Shown: positions 51,301 through 63,392 of the stretch, piece by piece | How the letters are laid out: every line of letters starts with the position of its first letter | How positions within the stretch are numbered: the stretch's first letter is position 1 | Source: Amia ocellicauda | Lineage: Eukaryota; Chordata; Actinopteri; Amiiformes; Amiidae | Direction: 5' to 3' | Length of the DNA: 64,000 nucleotides | NCBI RefSeq assembly: GCF_036373705.1 | Contig: NC_089858.1 | Span: 18,650,249-18,714,248 of the forward strand | The notes under the pieces: model-generated | The model's input: only the letters and a program-made list of their open reading frames with translations | Database searches by the model: none | Told to the model about the DNA's origin: nothing | Made by a program: the position numbers and the translations under genes

Positions 51301-53178
51301 TCCAGTCTGTCTCTGGAGACCTGGTGACACCTTTCCCACTAAAAAGATGCTCTTTATTGTGTAGAAGCAGCAGTGCTCTCAAGAGTGCTGTGACAGATCG
51401 CCTGCTTGGAAGTGTATTTCAGTGGACTTGTCTGATTTAACCAGTGCAAAGCCTGTGCTAGTCCAAATCGCATAGTGTGTTTCTAATCTGTTTTATTGGA
51501 AATGCATAACATGGCTGGGCTTGTGGTAAGCCTGTAAGACTGTACATTAGATAAAAGGTGGCTTGACACTGGCCGCTGTGTTCTTGTCCTAGACTGTCCT
51601 CACGTAAACTGACCTGCCGTGGCACAGCAAGGTGACATGTTAATCTGCAAGTCTCTCCTCTGTCTGAAGACACCCCTCCTGCCTCTGTAAGAGTTTAATT
51701 GGCTCTGTGCTTGTGGATAGTAAACCTCCTCTGCTTCCTTCCCATGCAGACTGCGCTGGACTCGGCCGTGTCCATCAATGATCTCTCCATTCTCGTAGAC
51801 ATCCTGAACATCGTCAATCTCAAACCGTAAGAGCGGCTCCCGCAAAGTGTTTACCAAATAACGGTAGATTAAACTCTTAAGGCAATTAACTTAATCTTCA
51901 CTCGACAGAGGGAAGTGGATTCAAGACTCCTGATACATCCTGTTTAAAAACTTAATCATGCATTTCCCCCCCACACAGTTTATCTGCTTTTGGGGGAGTC
52001 CTAGATGAACTTGTATGTTGCAAGTTAAAACTAATTATTTAGAGCTTCATTGAGCATAACCAGTTCAGCATGTGCTAGGATTTAAATCACATGCAGCCCT
52101 TATACGGCACATTGGGGCCTAATGTCTGTTCTGTGCTCTTCAAGGTCTTTGTGGAAACTGGACCTCTGCACATCCATCCTTCCCCAGATCGAGGAGCTGC
52201 TGCAGAGCAAGTATGAGAGGTGGGCAGACCCTCCAGAGAGATCACTGCACAGGACTGTTCTCACCTTACCTGCCTACACTAGACCTTTATAATGTATTTG
52301 AAAAATAACTGTCATTTCCCCTGGATTTTAAAGTTATTTTTTAAGGAATATCAAACATTTGTAACATTTATATGAATACATACATTTATCTACTTGCTAC
52401 CTTGTTTGTTTTAAAATAACACAAGAGTAAGGTTAAGATTTCTTAAAATATGAACAGTTGTTATAAATATAATCTCTACATTATTGTTTTGCCTTGGTTT
52501 TAGAAGAGAACGTGAAAGCCTTTTATTATAATAGTAAATAACATTTTACTCTCTCAGCTATGTCCAGACCGGCTGCACCTCCTTAAAACTCATCCTGAAA
52601 CGCTTCTGGCCGCTGATTTCAGAGACCCTGACTGCGCCCCCCTCTGTTGGGGTTGATATCACACGAGAGGAGAGGTGAGACTTCATCTCTCTCGACTGTC
52701 TTTTAAAGCGCATTTCTTGAAAAGTGGATGTAAGATGTCTGTACAACTGGTCACCCTCCAAACTGGTGTGTAGGAGATGCAAGCAGAACACACACTGCAT
52801 ACTCTGGAATCTGTGAGCTATATATTTTGTGTGCAAGATCAGGAGCAGGGACTGTTTTCATTCGCAAAAAGCTCAGAAGTTGGGAAATGTATAATTTTGG
52901 AAATGATTAATTTAATAACAATATAATAATTATCTTGGCTGTGGAGTAGTCACTCCATGTTTTGCTGTAGTGCTTTGTCCCCTCAGGCTCCATTCCTCTC
53001 TAAGCTTCTGAGCTTCCTTTTCTTCTGTTTCCCCCCCCACCCCAGGCATCAGAAGTGTAAGGCATGCTACAAGCAGCTGAAGAATCTGAGTAACGTAGTG
53101 AAGAACAAGGCCAGTCAGGTGGGGCGACATGGCAGTGCCTTCAAGGAGCTGCAGCTGCTCATGGCTCCTTTAGACTGA
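45355..53178 (+). CDS. katnb1: KATNB1, katanin p80 WD40 subunit B1 (complete, 19 coding exons)
   Basis: Regulatory subunit of katanin, the microtubule-severing AAA ATPase; it targets p60 to centrosomes and spindle poles. Exons: 45355-45394, 45813-45943, 46177-46294, 46527-46627, 46902-46943, 47352-47435, 47899-48014, 48298-48369, 48544-48694, 49033-49217, 49314-49465, 49851-49901, 50271-50335, 50514-50717, 51146-51295, 51750-51826, 52145-52219, 52558-52674, 53046-53178. Phases match throughout, giving 687 aa (human 655). WD40 repeats fill about residues 15-300 ([49 protein letters not shown]); a low-complexity linker with [16 protein letters not shown] follows; the con80 domain that binds p60 occupies about 505-687 ([20 protein letters not shown] ... 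[18 protein letters not shown]). Intron 15 uses a GC donor (AAG|gcaagt at 51296). Intron 10 is 96 nt and stop-free. The gene is tail to tail with KIFC3, as in human. Confidence 0.97.
47595..47614 (+). mobile_element. Half copy of the palindromic MITE terminus
   Basis: cagctctggaaaaaattatc preceded by TA matches the outer 15-16 nt of the MITE at 5372-5449. The opposite arm was not found, so this is a solo end in KATNB1 intron 6. Confidence 0.5.
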
Positions 53179-53597
53179 CCGCCCTCCAACTCCCTCTCAC
53201 TGCAGGACTATGAAAGACAATGTTATAGATAACACTGTGCTGTGCTGTGATTGAAGCTTGCACAGTAGAGAAGCACTTATCCCTAATCTGGGCTTTCATC
53301 ACTGAGCAGGAGAGGTGGCAACTGGATGTCGTGCATTTGCACCTTGGGGTGATGCTGCAGTGCCCATATTGAATATCATCTGGCTTTCCAGTTTGTGCAG
53401 GAATGCCATGGTTTAGATTTTGCGAGTTGCAGTTTTCACTTGGCTTCTGAGGGTGCCCCTTGTGTTCCGGTGCCCAGAGAAGGCCTGGCCCTTAGGGATT
53501 GCCATGTTGCAGGCTGTTTTGTTTCTCCAACTTTATTTTAATATTTGTTTGTTTTTCATATTTTTGTGACACTAAGACTGAGAAATACAATTTGAAA

Positions 53598-53603
53598 AAT
53601 AAA
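53598..53603 (+). terminator. KATNB1 polyadenylation signal
   Basis: AATAAA 420 nt after the KATNB1 stop codon, the first canonical hexamer downstream, in an AT-rich context. Confidence 0.6.
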
Positions 53604-54879
53604 ATATTTTACGAAGATGACAGAATTCTTGTTGAAAGTATTGTACAAAGCCAGTACAAAGTACAAAGCCAGAATGTCTGATGTATGTCAGTGACCGCTG
53701 TATACTCACAGCAGGGGTTCAGCTTTTAAATTGGAATAACTGGCCAGATTAAATGATCGAATTACATAGAACTTAATTTCTTAATACAAAATTAAAAATA
53801 CTGTTACGTTCTCAAGTAACTTGAAGACCATTTGCTTTATTAGTGCCTCATACACATCACAGGTCCAGCAGTGTGCGCAATTACAATTAAAACTGCCCGC
53901 CCACCACATGTCAATCAAGCTGCCCCAATGAAACTAACAAAGATTAATTGATTAATATAACTTTTACAAATTTGATTACACTGCTTTTTCTTTGGAGAGC
54001 TACATGGCTGGACATGAGGGAAATTACCAAAGATGTACAATGATTGTAGAGTGTAGGCTACACAATCATAATTTACCTATTCAGAGTGATTATTCTAATA
54101 GCATTAAAGCAGTAATATAATTTCTGTCAAATTGCATGCTTCCGGCTTTAGAAGCTTAAAACAAAACATGTAATTTACGTAACTTTTAAAAATATCAGTT
54201 ATTTCAGATTTGTTTTTTGGTAGCAATTTCCTGTTTGGGGCCGAGTTCCTATATGCTTACCCACCCATATATTATTAGTTATCGGCAGAATTTAAAATGA
54301 AACCTACCAAGTTACAATTTTTCGTCCAAACAGAATTCACTTTTTCAAAATGATGAACATGCAGATCTAAATGGAAACATGTTGGCCAAAATGAAACATT
54401 TAATTTGCAAAATGCACTCAGACTCTCAAAACAGCAAATGCATGTCACAAAATCAAATCAGTCCATCAAAACAGGATACATTTTCATGAAAAGTTATTTC
54501 CATCAGCCGTTTCACTATGGCACAATAAACGCTAACCATGAGCATCAGTATGACATGGTCAGCCCTGAGTACATGCTCTTTGTCTTCTGCCTGTGTGTAA
54601 AATAAGCATAAATGGTCAGTAAACATTTCAACCCACAATGAGTTGTACTCATGTTCTCTGAGTGACTCATATCAAGAAGACCAAAGTAGAAACCATTTCA
54701 CTAAACAGCAAAAAAAATACTTTGACAAAAGATTTTACTATATTCAGTTACAGTAATGTTCTTGATATATCGAATGAAGCTGGAAATACTTTACAGTAAA
54801 TATAAATCAAGTCCTCTGAAGATCATCAGGGCCAAATTGGTAGTTACAACAACATAAATTACATTAAAAATTAAAAAAC

Positions 54880-55230
54880 TGTTTTGTAATTGTTACGAAG
54901 CTTGGCATATCAGACGTCACCAGCTCTATCTCTTCAGGGGGTAAAAGAGGTCGAGGAATGCAATTAGGTGTTCTGTATTGTATGTTCCAGCAGTAAAGAA
55001 CACCTTTTCTTGAGATGGCTGCACACGTGGCAATATTCCCACTTCTCTGGCTTGGCACACTGACTGTGGCTCTGACTGATGAGCTCCTCCCACATCCACT
55101 CACTGGGCAAATTGAATCCCGCTTCATCCACATATACAAATACATGTGGCAACACATTTGCCTTCAGAAACACAAAATTAATGGGTAGCCATTCTAACTG
55201 TCTACAACTAAATATTGTAAGGAAATCCAT
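54880..55230 (-). pseudogene. DDE transposase relic (IS630/Tc1-like superfamily)
   Basis: On the - strand, PHVFVYVDEAGFNLPSEWMW resembles the second catalytic aspartate block of IS630/Tc1-type DDE_3 domains (VDEaGfnl), and CAAISRKGVLYCWN in a shifted frame resembles the strand that follows it. The two pieces lie in different frames with a shift near 55020. Flanking sequence to about 55780 may contain the N-terminal part, but I could not read a continuous frame. Confidence 0.45.
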
Positions 55231-56259
55231 TATGGTGATGAACCCTTACCTGTATACTGGAACCTAATCTTCTTCCTTTCAAAATGTACCTGTACAGCCG
55301 TTTCATCCTTAGTTGGTGTCAATTCAAGACCTGGTCAGTAGTTGCCAGACTGAGACTATGTACATTGTGAAATATTTTGTTCTTTATGTATATTTGTAGT
55401 CTGGATCTCCCTCAAACTGAGTTGTTTGAAGCCACTGTATCTACAATGGCAGTCTGCTGTTCAGTGTTGAAGATTCTTCATTGCCTACCAGTGCGGGGTT
55501 GTCTTTCAGTTCTCTAAATGGATATAATGAAATGGTTAAGGAAAAGGACAGAAAAAAATAATTTAATGTATATCGTATAGTACTGTAATACAGTGAAGTA
55601 ATATACGGTCACATACCTATTCTTATTTCTGTATACTCTAATTACTGATGCCACAGTTGACCTGCTGAGATTGAGCTGCACCTTCTATCAACCTCTCACA
55701 TTGAAAGGCCACGATTTATCACATGATCAACACTAGTGGCACACATCATTGGAAACATCACATTTCACAGGGAAATTAAAAGCAGTAAACAAGATTTACA
55801 TTTATTTCACAGCTTAAAAAAGCAAAAAATCAATTGTTGAAAATTACAAGAAAAGAAAATGTGTAAAGTGTGAGTTTAAAAAAAATATACAAAAGCTTTT
55901 AACAAGATTGTTTTAACCATGAACATCAGATGAAAACACTGAATAGAACAAACTAACATGCAAAGCAACAGAAAATACTGGTCAAGTGTAGTTTAAAAAA
56001 AAAAAAAAAAAGGCTGAAAAATTGAAAGGACTGTTGACTGTTGTAAAAAAACAATATTCAAAGAGACCATCAAAAATACAGTATCTTAAGAAACTGACAG
56101 TAATAACAGTCTAGCTTATTGTATCAACATCTAGAATGCATTCAAAACAGTCATTCAGGACAGGATTAATTTTGGATTAATCTGTGTAAAAACTGTGGAA
56201 TTGTACAATTGTACGTAATCATGAAATGTTCAAGCTTTTCTGATGAGCATTCTCTACAT

Positions 56260-56440
56260 CAGTGGTCCTGGAGTACCCCCTGCCCTGCTGATTTTTGTTC
56301 CAACAGAGGTTTTAATTGCTTAATTGAATACTTAATTGGCCTAACAAAGCAATATACCATTCAATTAAGTATTTAAGACCTAGGTTGGAACAAAAACCAG
56401 TAGGGCAGGGGGTACTCCAGGACTGGTTTGAAAACTCCTG
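56260..56440. mobile_element. 181-bp hAT-type MITE with 8-bp target duplication
   Basis: The element starts CAGTGGTCCTGGAGTACCCC and ends ...GGTTTGAAAACTCCTG. The exact 8-mer ctctacat flanks it at 56252-56259 and 56441-56448. The body is an imperfect palindrome: cctggagtaccccctgccct faces agggcagggggtactccagg, and tttttgttccaac faces gttggaacaaaaa. CAG...CTG ends with an 8-bp duplication are diagnostic of the hAT superfamily. Confidence 0.9.
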
Positions 56441-57100
56441 CTCTACATCAATATAAATCAATTAATTTCAGGTCAAAGGTGCCATTACTGAGGCAATTGA
56501 AATTACTTACTTTGAAAGCTATTCCATGTTGTTCAAGGACACAACATATGTTTAAACACATTGGACTGAATGGAAGCAAAAGAACATTGTAAAAATGATG
56601 GCTTTTCTTGTGCGATTTTTCTCCTCCATATAGCAATTTTTTAAAAATTTCTCTACAAAAAATTAAAAAGTGCATACACATAGGTACATTCTACACAAAT
56701 AAGAATCTGGCAATAGTACATAATTCCTATTTACATGCATGTAGTCAGACAATAATTTGAAATATTTAATGGTTTCACTCAGCTACAATTTACATTTTTC
56801 CATGGTGGATAAAACAAACCTAAGAGAACAGATGCAAAGAACTTCATATTCCTTCTGCCAGTTTCTGATTTCTGTGCTTAGACATCTCTTGGATTGTTTC
56901 TACCTCCTGAGTTCACCTGCTCTAAACATGAATGGGCATGCAGAGCAGTCATGGTGAAATAAGGATTTTTGTCTTTACATTGAGAGTTCCTTGTTCACGT
57001 TTGGTAAAAATGTTCTCACACAATTAAATAAAACTAAACAAAATTACTGCATAGGGAAGCAATTTGTTCTGTCACATTACACATGCTGCTTCTTACAAGT

Positions 57101-58098
57101 GTTCATATCTAAAATGATAAAAAGGGGCGAGAGTCAACCTCAATGTGCTTTATTCAGTGCTGGTCTAGTTCTGTTGAATGAATACTCTTTAAAATGAATT
57201 AATAAAGTAAAAAAGAATATAAACTGAAAAACATAGTAAAAAAAAAAAACATTTAGGTCTCATAGTAGACCAAATAAAGTGCATTTTGCCAATAAATACT
57301 GCATTTGGGGATCTTCCGTTCAAGATTCTTACATCGGCCTCAAACAAGTCAAAACTGAACAACCTGCATATTACGGCTGTATTTTATTTACACGCAACAG
57401 AAAGTGGCCTCTGACTTTAAAACAAATCGGCACTGAGTGCAAGTTTATAATTTGCGATTTGCATGCATTGTTAATGTCTTGATTTGGTTTAGGCCATTGC
57501 AAAAAAAAGAAAGTACAACAGGTAAAAAAAAAATATGCGGGATCTTCAGCGAGCTTGTTCTGGTCCCATCAAGGGCATCCTAAAAAAAAAAATCATTGGA
57601 AGACAGAATTTGAGCTTCTTATCTCCGTGTTCAATCTATGCTGCGGGCGGACCTGAATTTTAACGGAGAATAACAGTGAACTCTGCTGAAGAAATCGCTC
57701 CACTGTGTCCGGCTGTTGTCACCTTGGAGAGTCACAAGGAGGAGCAGGAGTATTTAAAGGCAAGTTCATGTACTCTCTTCATAGAGTCAAAACAGCCAGA
57801 CAAAATCCACAGAGAACGAAACTTCCTAAAACATCCACAGAACTCATGACAATTTTTTTTTTTTTTTTTTTTTTTAAAAGCTTATAGTGGAATAGAATTG
57901 GACTAATATAAATGAAGTCAGTTTCCCCAACCCTTGTTTCTGAGGTTAATTCATTGCTAGCGATCCAGTTTCAGAGTCAGGGTGCTGGAGGACACAGTCT
58001 GTAAAATCAATGCTAAAGCATCTATTGGCCCGTACCCAGCTGGCTGCTAGTCAAAGTACGACCTCGGGGATGGACATGGAATTCCACAGGCTGCACTG
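57101..58098 (-). other. Probable KIFC3 3' UTR
   Basis: Sequence immediately downstream of the KIFC3 stop codon, without other genes. tttatt (AATAAA on the - strand) occurs near 57147 and 57386 as candidate polyadenylation signals. A poly-T/A tract lies at 57851-57875. The exact end of the transcript is not determinable here. Confidence 0.4.
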
Positions 58099-61000
58099 CT
58101 AGGTGGAAAGTTTTGCTTTTCCTAGGAAGAGAGAGAAATAAAGTTTAGATTGTTTTCACCCCCTTCCCCCATGCTAAATACAGAGTCTGCCCATACAGCT
58201 GCAGCCCAGTAATGCAGAGTGCCCAGTTAAGACCAGAGGCTGGAGTGTTAAAAGCATCTGCTTTAGGTCTGCAGGCACCATGCAATGCGGTTTCCATGCA
58301 AAGCCAGGAATCCGGGAAAAATCCGACCTACCTTTCCCCACCGAGACCTGAGCTGCACTTGCTAATTGTTACCCGACACTGCAAGCAAACCACAGGTTCA
58401 GAACAGTGACCGGAGAGGTCAGTAAATACAATAAACTAAATTGCCCTTATTATAATTCATTTTTTGCAAATTTAGGTGACATACAAGTGAACTCCAGGGC
58501 AGTGTGATATATGATGTTATGAGGCAATATTTTTATATATCCAACATTAAAACCAAGCATCAATCGGCAAAAATAACTAGAAGGCTGGGAACAGAGACAT
58601 TATAAGTACATAAATAACGCACTGACGCTTTTAAATGATGGCGAGGGTGCTGCAGTGTGAGGTGCCTTCCTTGTTGAAAGGCTGGTTTTCCTCAGTGTTC
58701 AGAGCTCACAGAGAGCATACAAATCAAGCCCACCTTGCGTTTGCTGCTGTGCTTTCCTCCTTGTGCTGCTGGCTGTGCGAGCGGTGGGCGTCTGGGTGGT
58801 GCTACCCACGCTGCCCCTGGGCGTGGCTGTGGGCACAGGGGTCAGAGGCGGAGAGTCCAGCTGCAACCAACACAACCTCAGCCAGTTAGAATAGGGGGAC
58901 ACATCTACTATATCTACTTAAATACTCAAATATTTTTAACAGTCCAGGTCGTTTGGTTCTATCATTAACAGGAAAAACAAACCACAAAATGTACACAAAT
59001 TATTTTCAATGTATTAATCCTGTTACAACGAGTCGTCGAACATAATCCTCTAGATGCTACAATTCACTTTTCAAGGACCTTATTGCTCAAAAACTCTGTT
59101 GTTCTATAATACACTAAATGCAAGTGGTATTTCAGAGCAGCAGAGTTGAGATCAAGAGAAATAATCAGCCATGGAAGTCTGCCACAGAGTCAGGCTGACT
59201 GGCACACTGCCCAGCTGGAGACCTGGGAAGCCACTGCTCTTTTGCTGAAGCTTGAGTGGGTCTGTATGTAGCTGGGGCAGCAGAGAGAGGGCAAGGGGAA
59301 GAGAGAAAGAGTGCGGGAGCGAGAGATGGAGATTCTGACCTCAACACTGTCATGAGTGGGAGAGGAGGACGTTGACGAGTTCTCCGTCTGTTTCCTGGCT
59401 GTTGAGCCCAGCTCCACAGTGCGGACACGCTGCGCAAACTTCAGAGAGCACACCGACTCGCTGACGTTCAGGTCGACTGGCGAGACCTGCAGAGAGGGGG
59501 GCAGAGGGAGAATGGATCAAGTGACCAGAGCACAGGCTAAGGCATTGTTTCATTATCCTACTGTTTAAAATGATCCTTCCCCCATAATAACCAGGGTACA
59601 TTCAAACACCGACATTCTCTATCCCACACAGAAGCGTTTATGAACCTGGGCTGAGTAAATTGTAAGCAGAAGAGTTGGCTGGTAAACAACAATGCAGCAC
59701 TGTTTCAAAGAACAGCTTTCTGATCAATAGTACAAGTTTATTGTCCAACATAAGATCTTAGTCCCTTGAATCTCAAACTCATCTGTCTGTAATAAAATCA
59801 CTGATACACAACACAAAGAATGACTGGCCAGTTCAGTCCCGTCCTGTGTGTGACAGGTTGCGTTCCTTTCTGTAGCAGGGGTGTGAGTGTGCGCGTTTGT
59901 GCTCCTCCTTCACCTGCACCATCATTAAAGTCTTGCTGTCTCCGCTGAGAGAGTCCTGCAGCAGGTAGGTGAGGCGGGAGTTTCTGAAGGGGATGTGCGC
60001 ATGTTTGGAGCGCAGGGCGTAGATGACGTCGCCTAGTGCTGCCAGGGACTTGTTGATGCACTGGGCCTCCCGCAACCGGCTGCCCTCTGCGCCCGACTTG
60101 GCAATTCGCTCCGAGCCTGCCAAGTCGACCAGATTCAGCTTCCCTGAGGGCAACAGAGGGTGTTACACACTACAGGGGACAGTACATTTTGACGAGGCAC
60201 AGGATACTCATAAATGCACACATGGACTTACAGATTGTACATTAACACAGACTACTTCTCGTTGACCAAGTAAAAGTTCCTTGAGTGGGTTTTGTTTAGC
60301 CCTGGGTTAGGGGTCAGAGGAGGGAGGTCAAGGGGTGGAGCTGACCTGTGGTACGTTGGCCGGTGCTGGAGTTGACTCCAGTGACAGTGATGATAAGCAG
60401 GGCGTGGGAGCGGGAGCTGTGTTCGTTCAGGTTGGTGCAGGCGGTGGCTCGGTTCATGTGGCCCAGCTCGAACACCTGCGGGGTGAGGGGAGAGAGAGAG
60501 AGAGAGAGCGGGCACAATGAGGAGGGCAGACAGATTGACAACAGCCAGACTGACAACAGCACTGCAGACTGTGGGGACATAATTATCAGCCTAGCGGGCA
60601 GCGTTGTGCAGAGCAAGGTCTTGGCATCTCTGGGCAGGTCGCTCACCCTGTTGATGTCCTCCACGCTGGTCACTGTGAACTCCGTGAGCCCCGGGACATA
60701 GAGCTGCCCACTGCCGTCCGGGCACATCTTAATCTCCAGCTTCTCAGTGGGGTTGTCTCCCAGCAGATTCCTGAAAAGCAGACAGGATAATGCATCGTTG
60801 TGACGGGAATGCAGGAGACGGGGAGCATGGACGCATCACCCCAGAGGGCCCAATCGTACATTGGCAGCTAAGCCAAATGCTCAGTAATCTCAGTAGAGTG
60901 CGAGTGGGGCTGTGATTTATGAAGGGAGGCGTGACCCTGTGGAAGAGTACAAGACCTGTGCATGTCTTTTGCAGGAAGCTGCAGATGTGCCATATGGTGG

Positions 61001-62974
61001 GAGACATGCGATGTAATCCAGTGGCTGCTTTTACGTAACTGTTCCCTTTACTCTGAACCCACCAGTAGTTTAGAAAATTCTGTCAGAGATAAGTAGCTGC
61101 AAATTTCGAGAACTTACATGACACTATTGCATCCTTTGCCCCCTACAGCTGACATTGTGATAGTCTAGGCTTCTCACCTGAGAGTTTCGTTGTAGATCTC
61201 CACCATACTGACAGTGATGGTAAAATCCCAGTCTGGAGCCTTCTCTGCTACCTCCGAGAACAGCAGCCGCAGAGCACGCTGGTTAATACCCGGGTTGTCC
61301 ATAATGCCCTACAAAAGGACAAAAGACAGTTCAATCACCACAGATTACAGGGTCTTTGTTTCAACATTGTTGTACTTTTGCTTCTTCAATATGGTGGAAA
61401 CACCAACGATTCTTTTGGGGCATTGTTATTGCATCCCAACTTAAAAATTGGGATGAGAATAAGAATTTCACAGGAGACTGTTGTGTTGACAGTTACTTCT
61501 AACCATCACGTTTCAGTCACTGTACTTCATTCTGTTGAGAGAAAAGAAGTGGACAGAGTACCTCCATGGTGTAGGTCTTCCCCGAGCCCGTCTGTCCATA
61601 TGCAAATATACACACGTTGTAGCCATCAATACAGGACGTGACCAATGACTGCACTTCCTTGAAGACCTTGAAATTCAAACACAAAATGATATTAGGTAAA
61701 TAAACCATTTAATCTAGCAGTCATATCTCGGTCTATCTGATGCTGCTCACCTCCTCTTGGGTGGCCTGTGGGGGGAACACTTTGTCCAACTCAAACATCA
61801 TCAGCTTCCCCTTGTGTGATAAATGCAGGATGGCATCATCATCCAGGTCAAAGGTCACAATGTTCTTCGTCTCGGTGGTGTCCATCTCCTCCTTGGAGAC
61901 TGGCCTCACTCTACAGAACACACGTATATTTCCTGACAGGGAAATAATCACAAAGCAGTCAATAACTGATACAGAGCAAACAAACTCGGGATTACAAATA
62001 AGGAGACTGATGCTTAAAGTGTAATGGTTGGTTTGAAACAATTTCTATAGGTAGGTTTTAAATATGCTTCCCATTTCAACCTTCACAAGTGATCATACCA
62101 CCTGGCAATTTCCAAAAACCCTGAAACATGAATGCTTAAAATGAATTCATGATATAACAATTAAAACAAAGAAAAGCAACCTTATAAACGGAGCAAGTGC
62201 TATTTATTACAGCAGCACTTGTGGCACACGTTGCAAATACAGTGGCTTCCAGGCACTCACCTTTCAGCCTGACCAGCTCATTGTGGCACTTCTTCCTCAG
62301 AGTCATCTCCCTCTTATATTTGCGCAGGAGCTCCTGATTGGCGCTGCTGACCTCTCCTATCACCTGGCAGATCTGGGGGCACACACATGGATCTACTGAG
62401 GCCAGGGAGCATGAAGTGCCAGGCTTCACTGAGCACTCACCCCTCCCTGGCTGTCTGAAGAGACCTCATGCTGTACATCAGCACAGCTCGGCAATTAAAC
62501 CCCTTCCAAGCTTGTTGCCTTCATTCCTCGTTTGTTTTTTTACCTAAACAAATAGCTAGGTACCCTTCACCTTTTCCAGACTATGCAGTTATATAACCAA
62601 AAATTACACCATATGTCTACCCTCGGGGACCAGGAGGCCAAGAAAGCGGGGCCTCACGACCCAGGACTTCATTGAGACTGACTTAAATGGTTAACTGTCA
62701 TTCCGGTTTTAAATGTCATACAGTTTAGGGTTGGTAGGCAATGGAGTAGAATGGAGGAGGCATGATTGGCTAGCCCTTGTTCTGACTGAGAATAGGTTCC
62801 AGGTCCCTGGACAATGGGCTGGGCTGGGCTCATGCTCACCTCCTGCTTGGCCTCAGAGATAGCCTTCTCCAGCATGTAGGGGAAGTCCTGCACCTGCCTC
62901 TTCAGACAGTTGTAGTCACAGGTGAGAGTACGCAGGGCCGGCTGCAGGGTCATGAGGTTCATCCGCACACCTGG

Positions 62975-63027
<53 letters not shown>

Positions 63028-63392
63028 CACCTGCACAGAGCTGCCCCTCACAGGCAGTGTCGTAAGGACAAAACACAGGCTGAACTTAAATGTGCCGGAG
63101 AAAAGGGAGGTTGGTTTTGAGCAGTGGTTGAGGTGAAGTGCTTGTTATCAGGAGGCCCATGACCCAGCTTGTGAAACCTCCTTGGGGTTTAGTAATTCAT
63201 GGCAACAGTATAAGAAAAAAAAAAAAAAAAAAAAATCTACTCACCGGCCAGGTTCTCGTGCACTGCCTTCATCTCACTCTCGGCCCTGATGAAAGCCTCC
63301 TCGATCACTCGGTTCTTCTCCTCCTCCAGAGACTGCATCTCTGCTTCCAGCTGGCCCTGGGTCCGCTCCATCTCCCCCTCGTATGCCAGGAT
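58099..63392 (-). CDS. kifc3: KIFC3, kinesin family member C3, C-terminal motor (3' 12 coding exons; 5' end outside window)
   Basis: Minus-end-directed kinesin-14 acting in apical transport, adherens-junction and Golgi/centrosome functions. Exons in transcript order: 63392-63245, 62970-62840, 62372-62261, 61932-61751, 61666-61562, 61308-61178, 60770-60647, 60475-60346, 60143-59914, 59486-59340, 58860-58734, 58121-58099, all GT-AG, in phase, 529 aa visible (human full length about 830). The first 130 residues are coiled coil ([20 protein letters not shown]). The motor begins [12 protein letters not shown] (about 131) with P-loop GQTGSGKT (215-222), switch I NEHSSRSH (328-335) and switch II DLAGSE (361-366), all intact. 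The neck before the motor marks it as a C-terminal-motor kinesin. A serine/threonine-rich tail follows ([19 protein letters not shown]) and ends GKAKLST. The CT-repeat polypyrimidine tract before the second exon is unusual. Upstream exons were not found up to 64000. Confidence 0.94.
62980..63024 (-). repeat. (GA)n microsatellite forming a splice-acceptor polypyrimidine tract
   Basis: About 22 GA units on the + strand, read as (CT)n on the - strand, end 9 nt before the 3' splice site of the KIFC3 exon beginning at 62970 (ctctctgtgtccag). Confidence 0.95.

Larger units (their letters stand above)
53604..57100. other. KATNB1-KIFC3 intergenic region
   Basis: Contains the transposase relic at 54880-55230 and the hAT-type MITE at 56260-56440. 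I recognise nothing else in it. Its right part may belong to the KIFC3 3' UTR. Confidence 0.5.
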
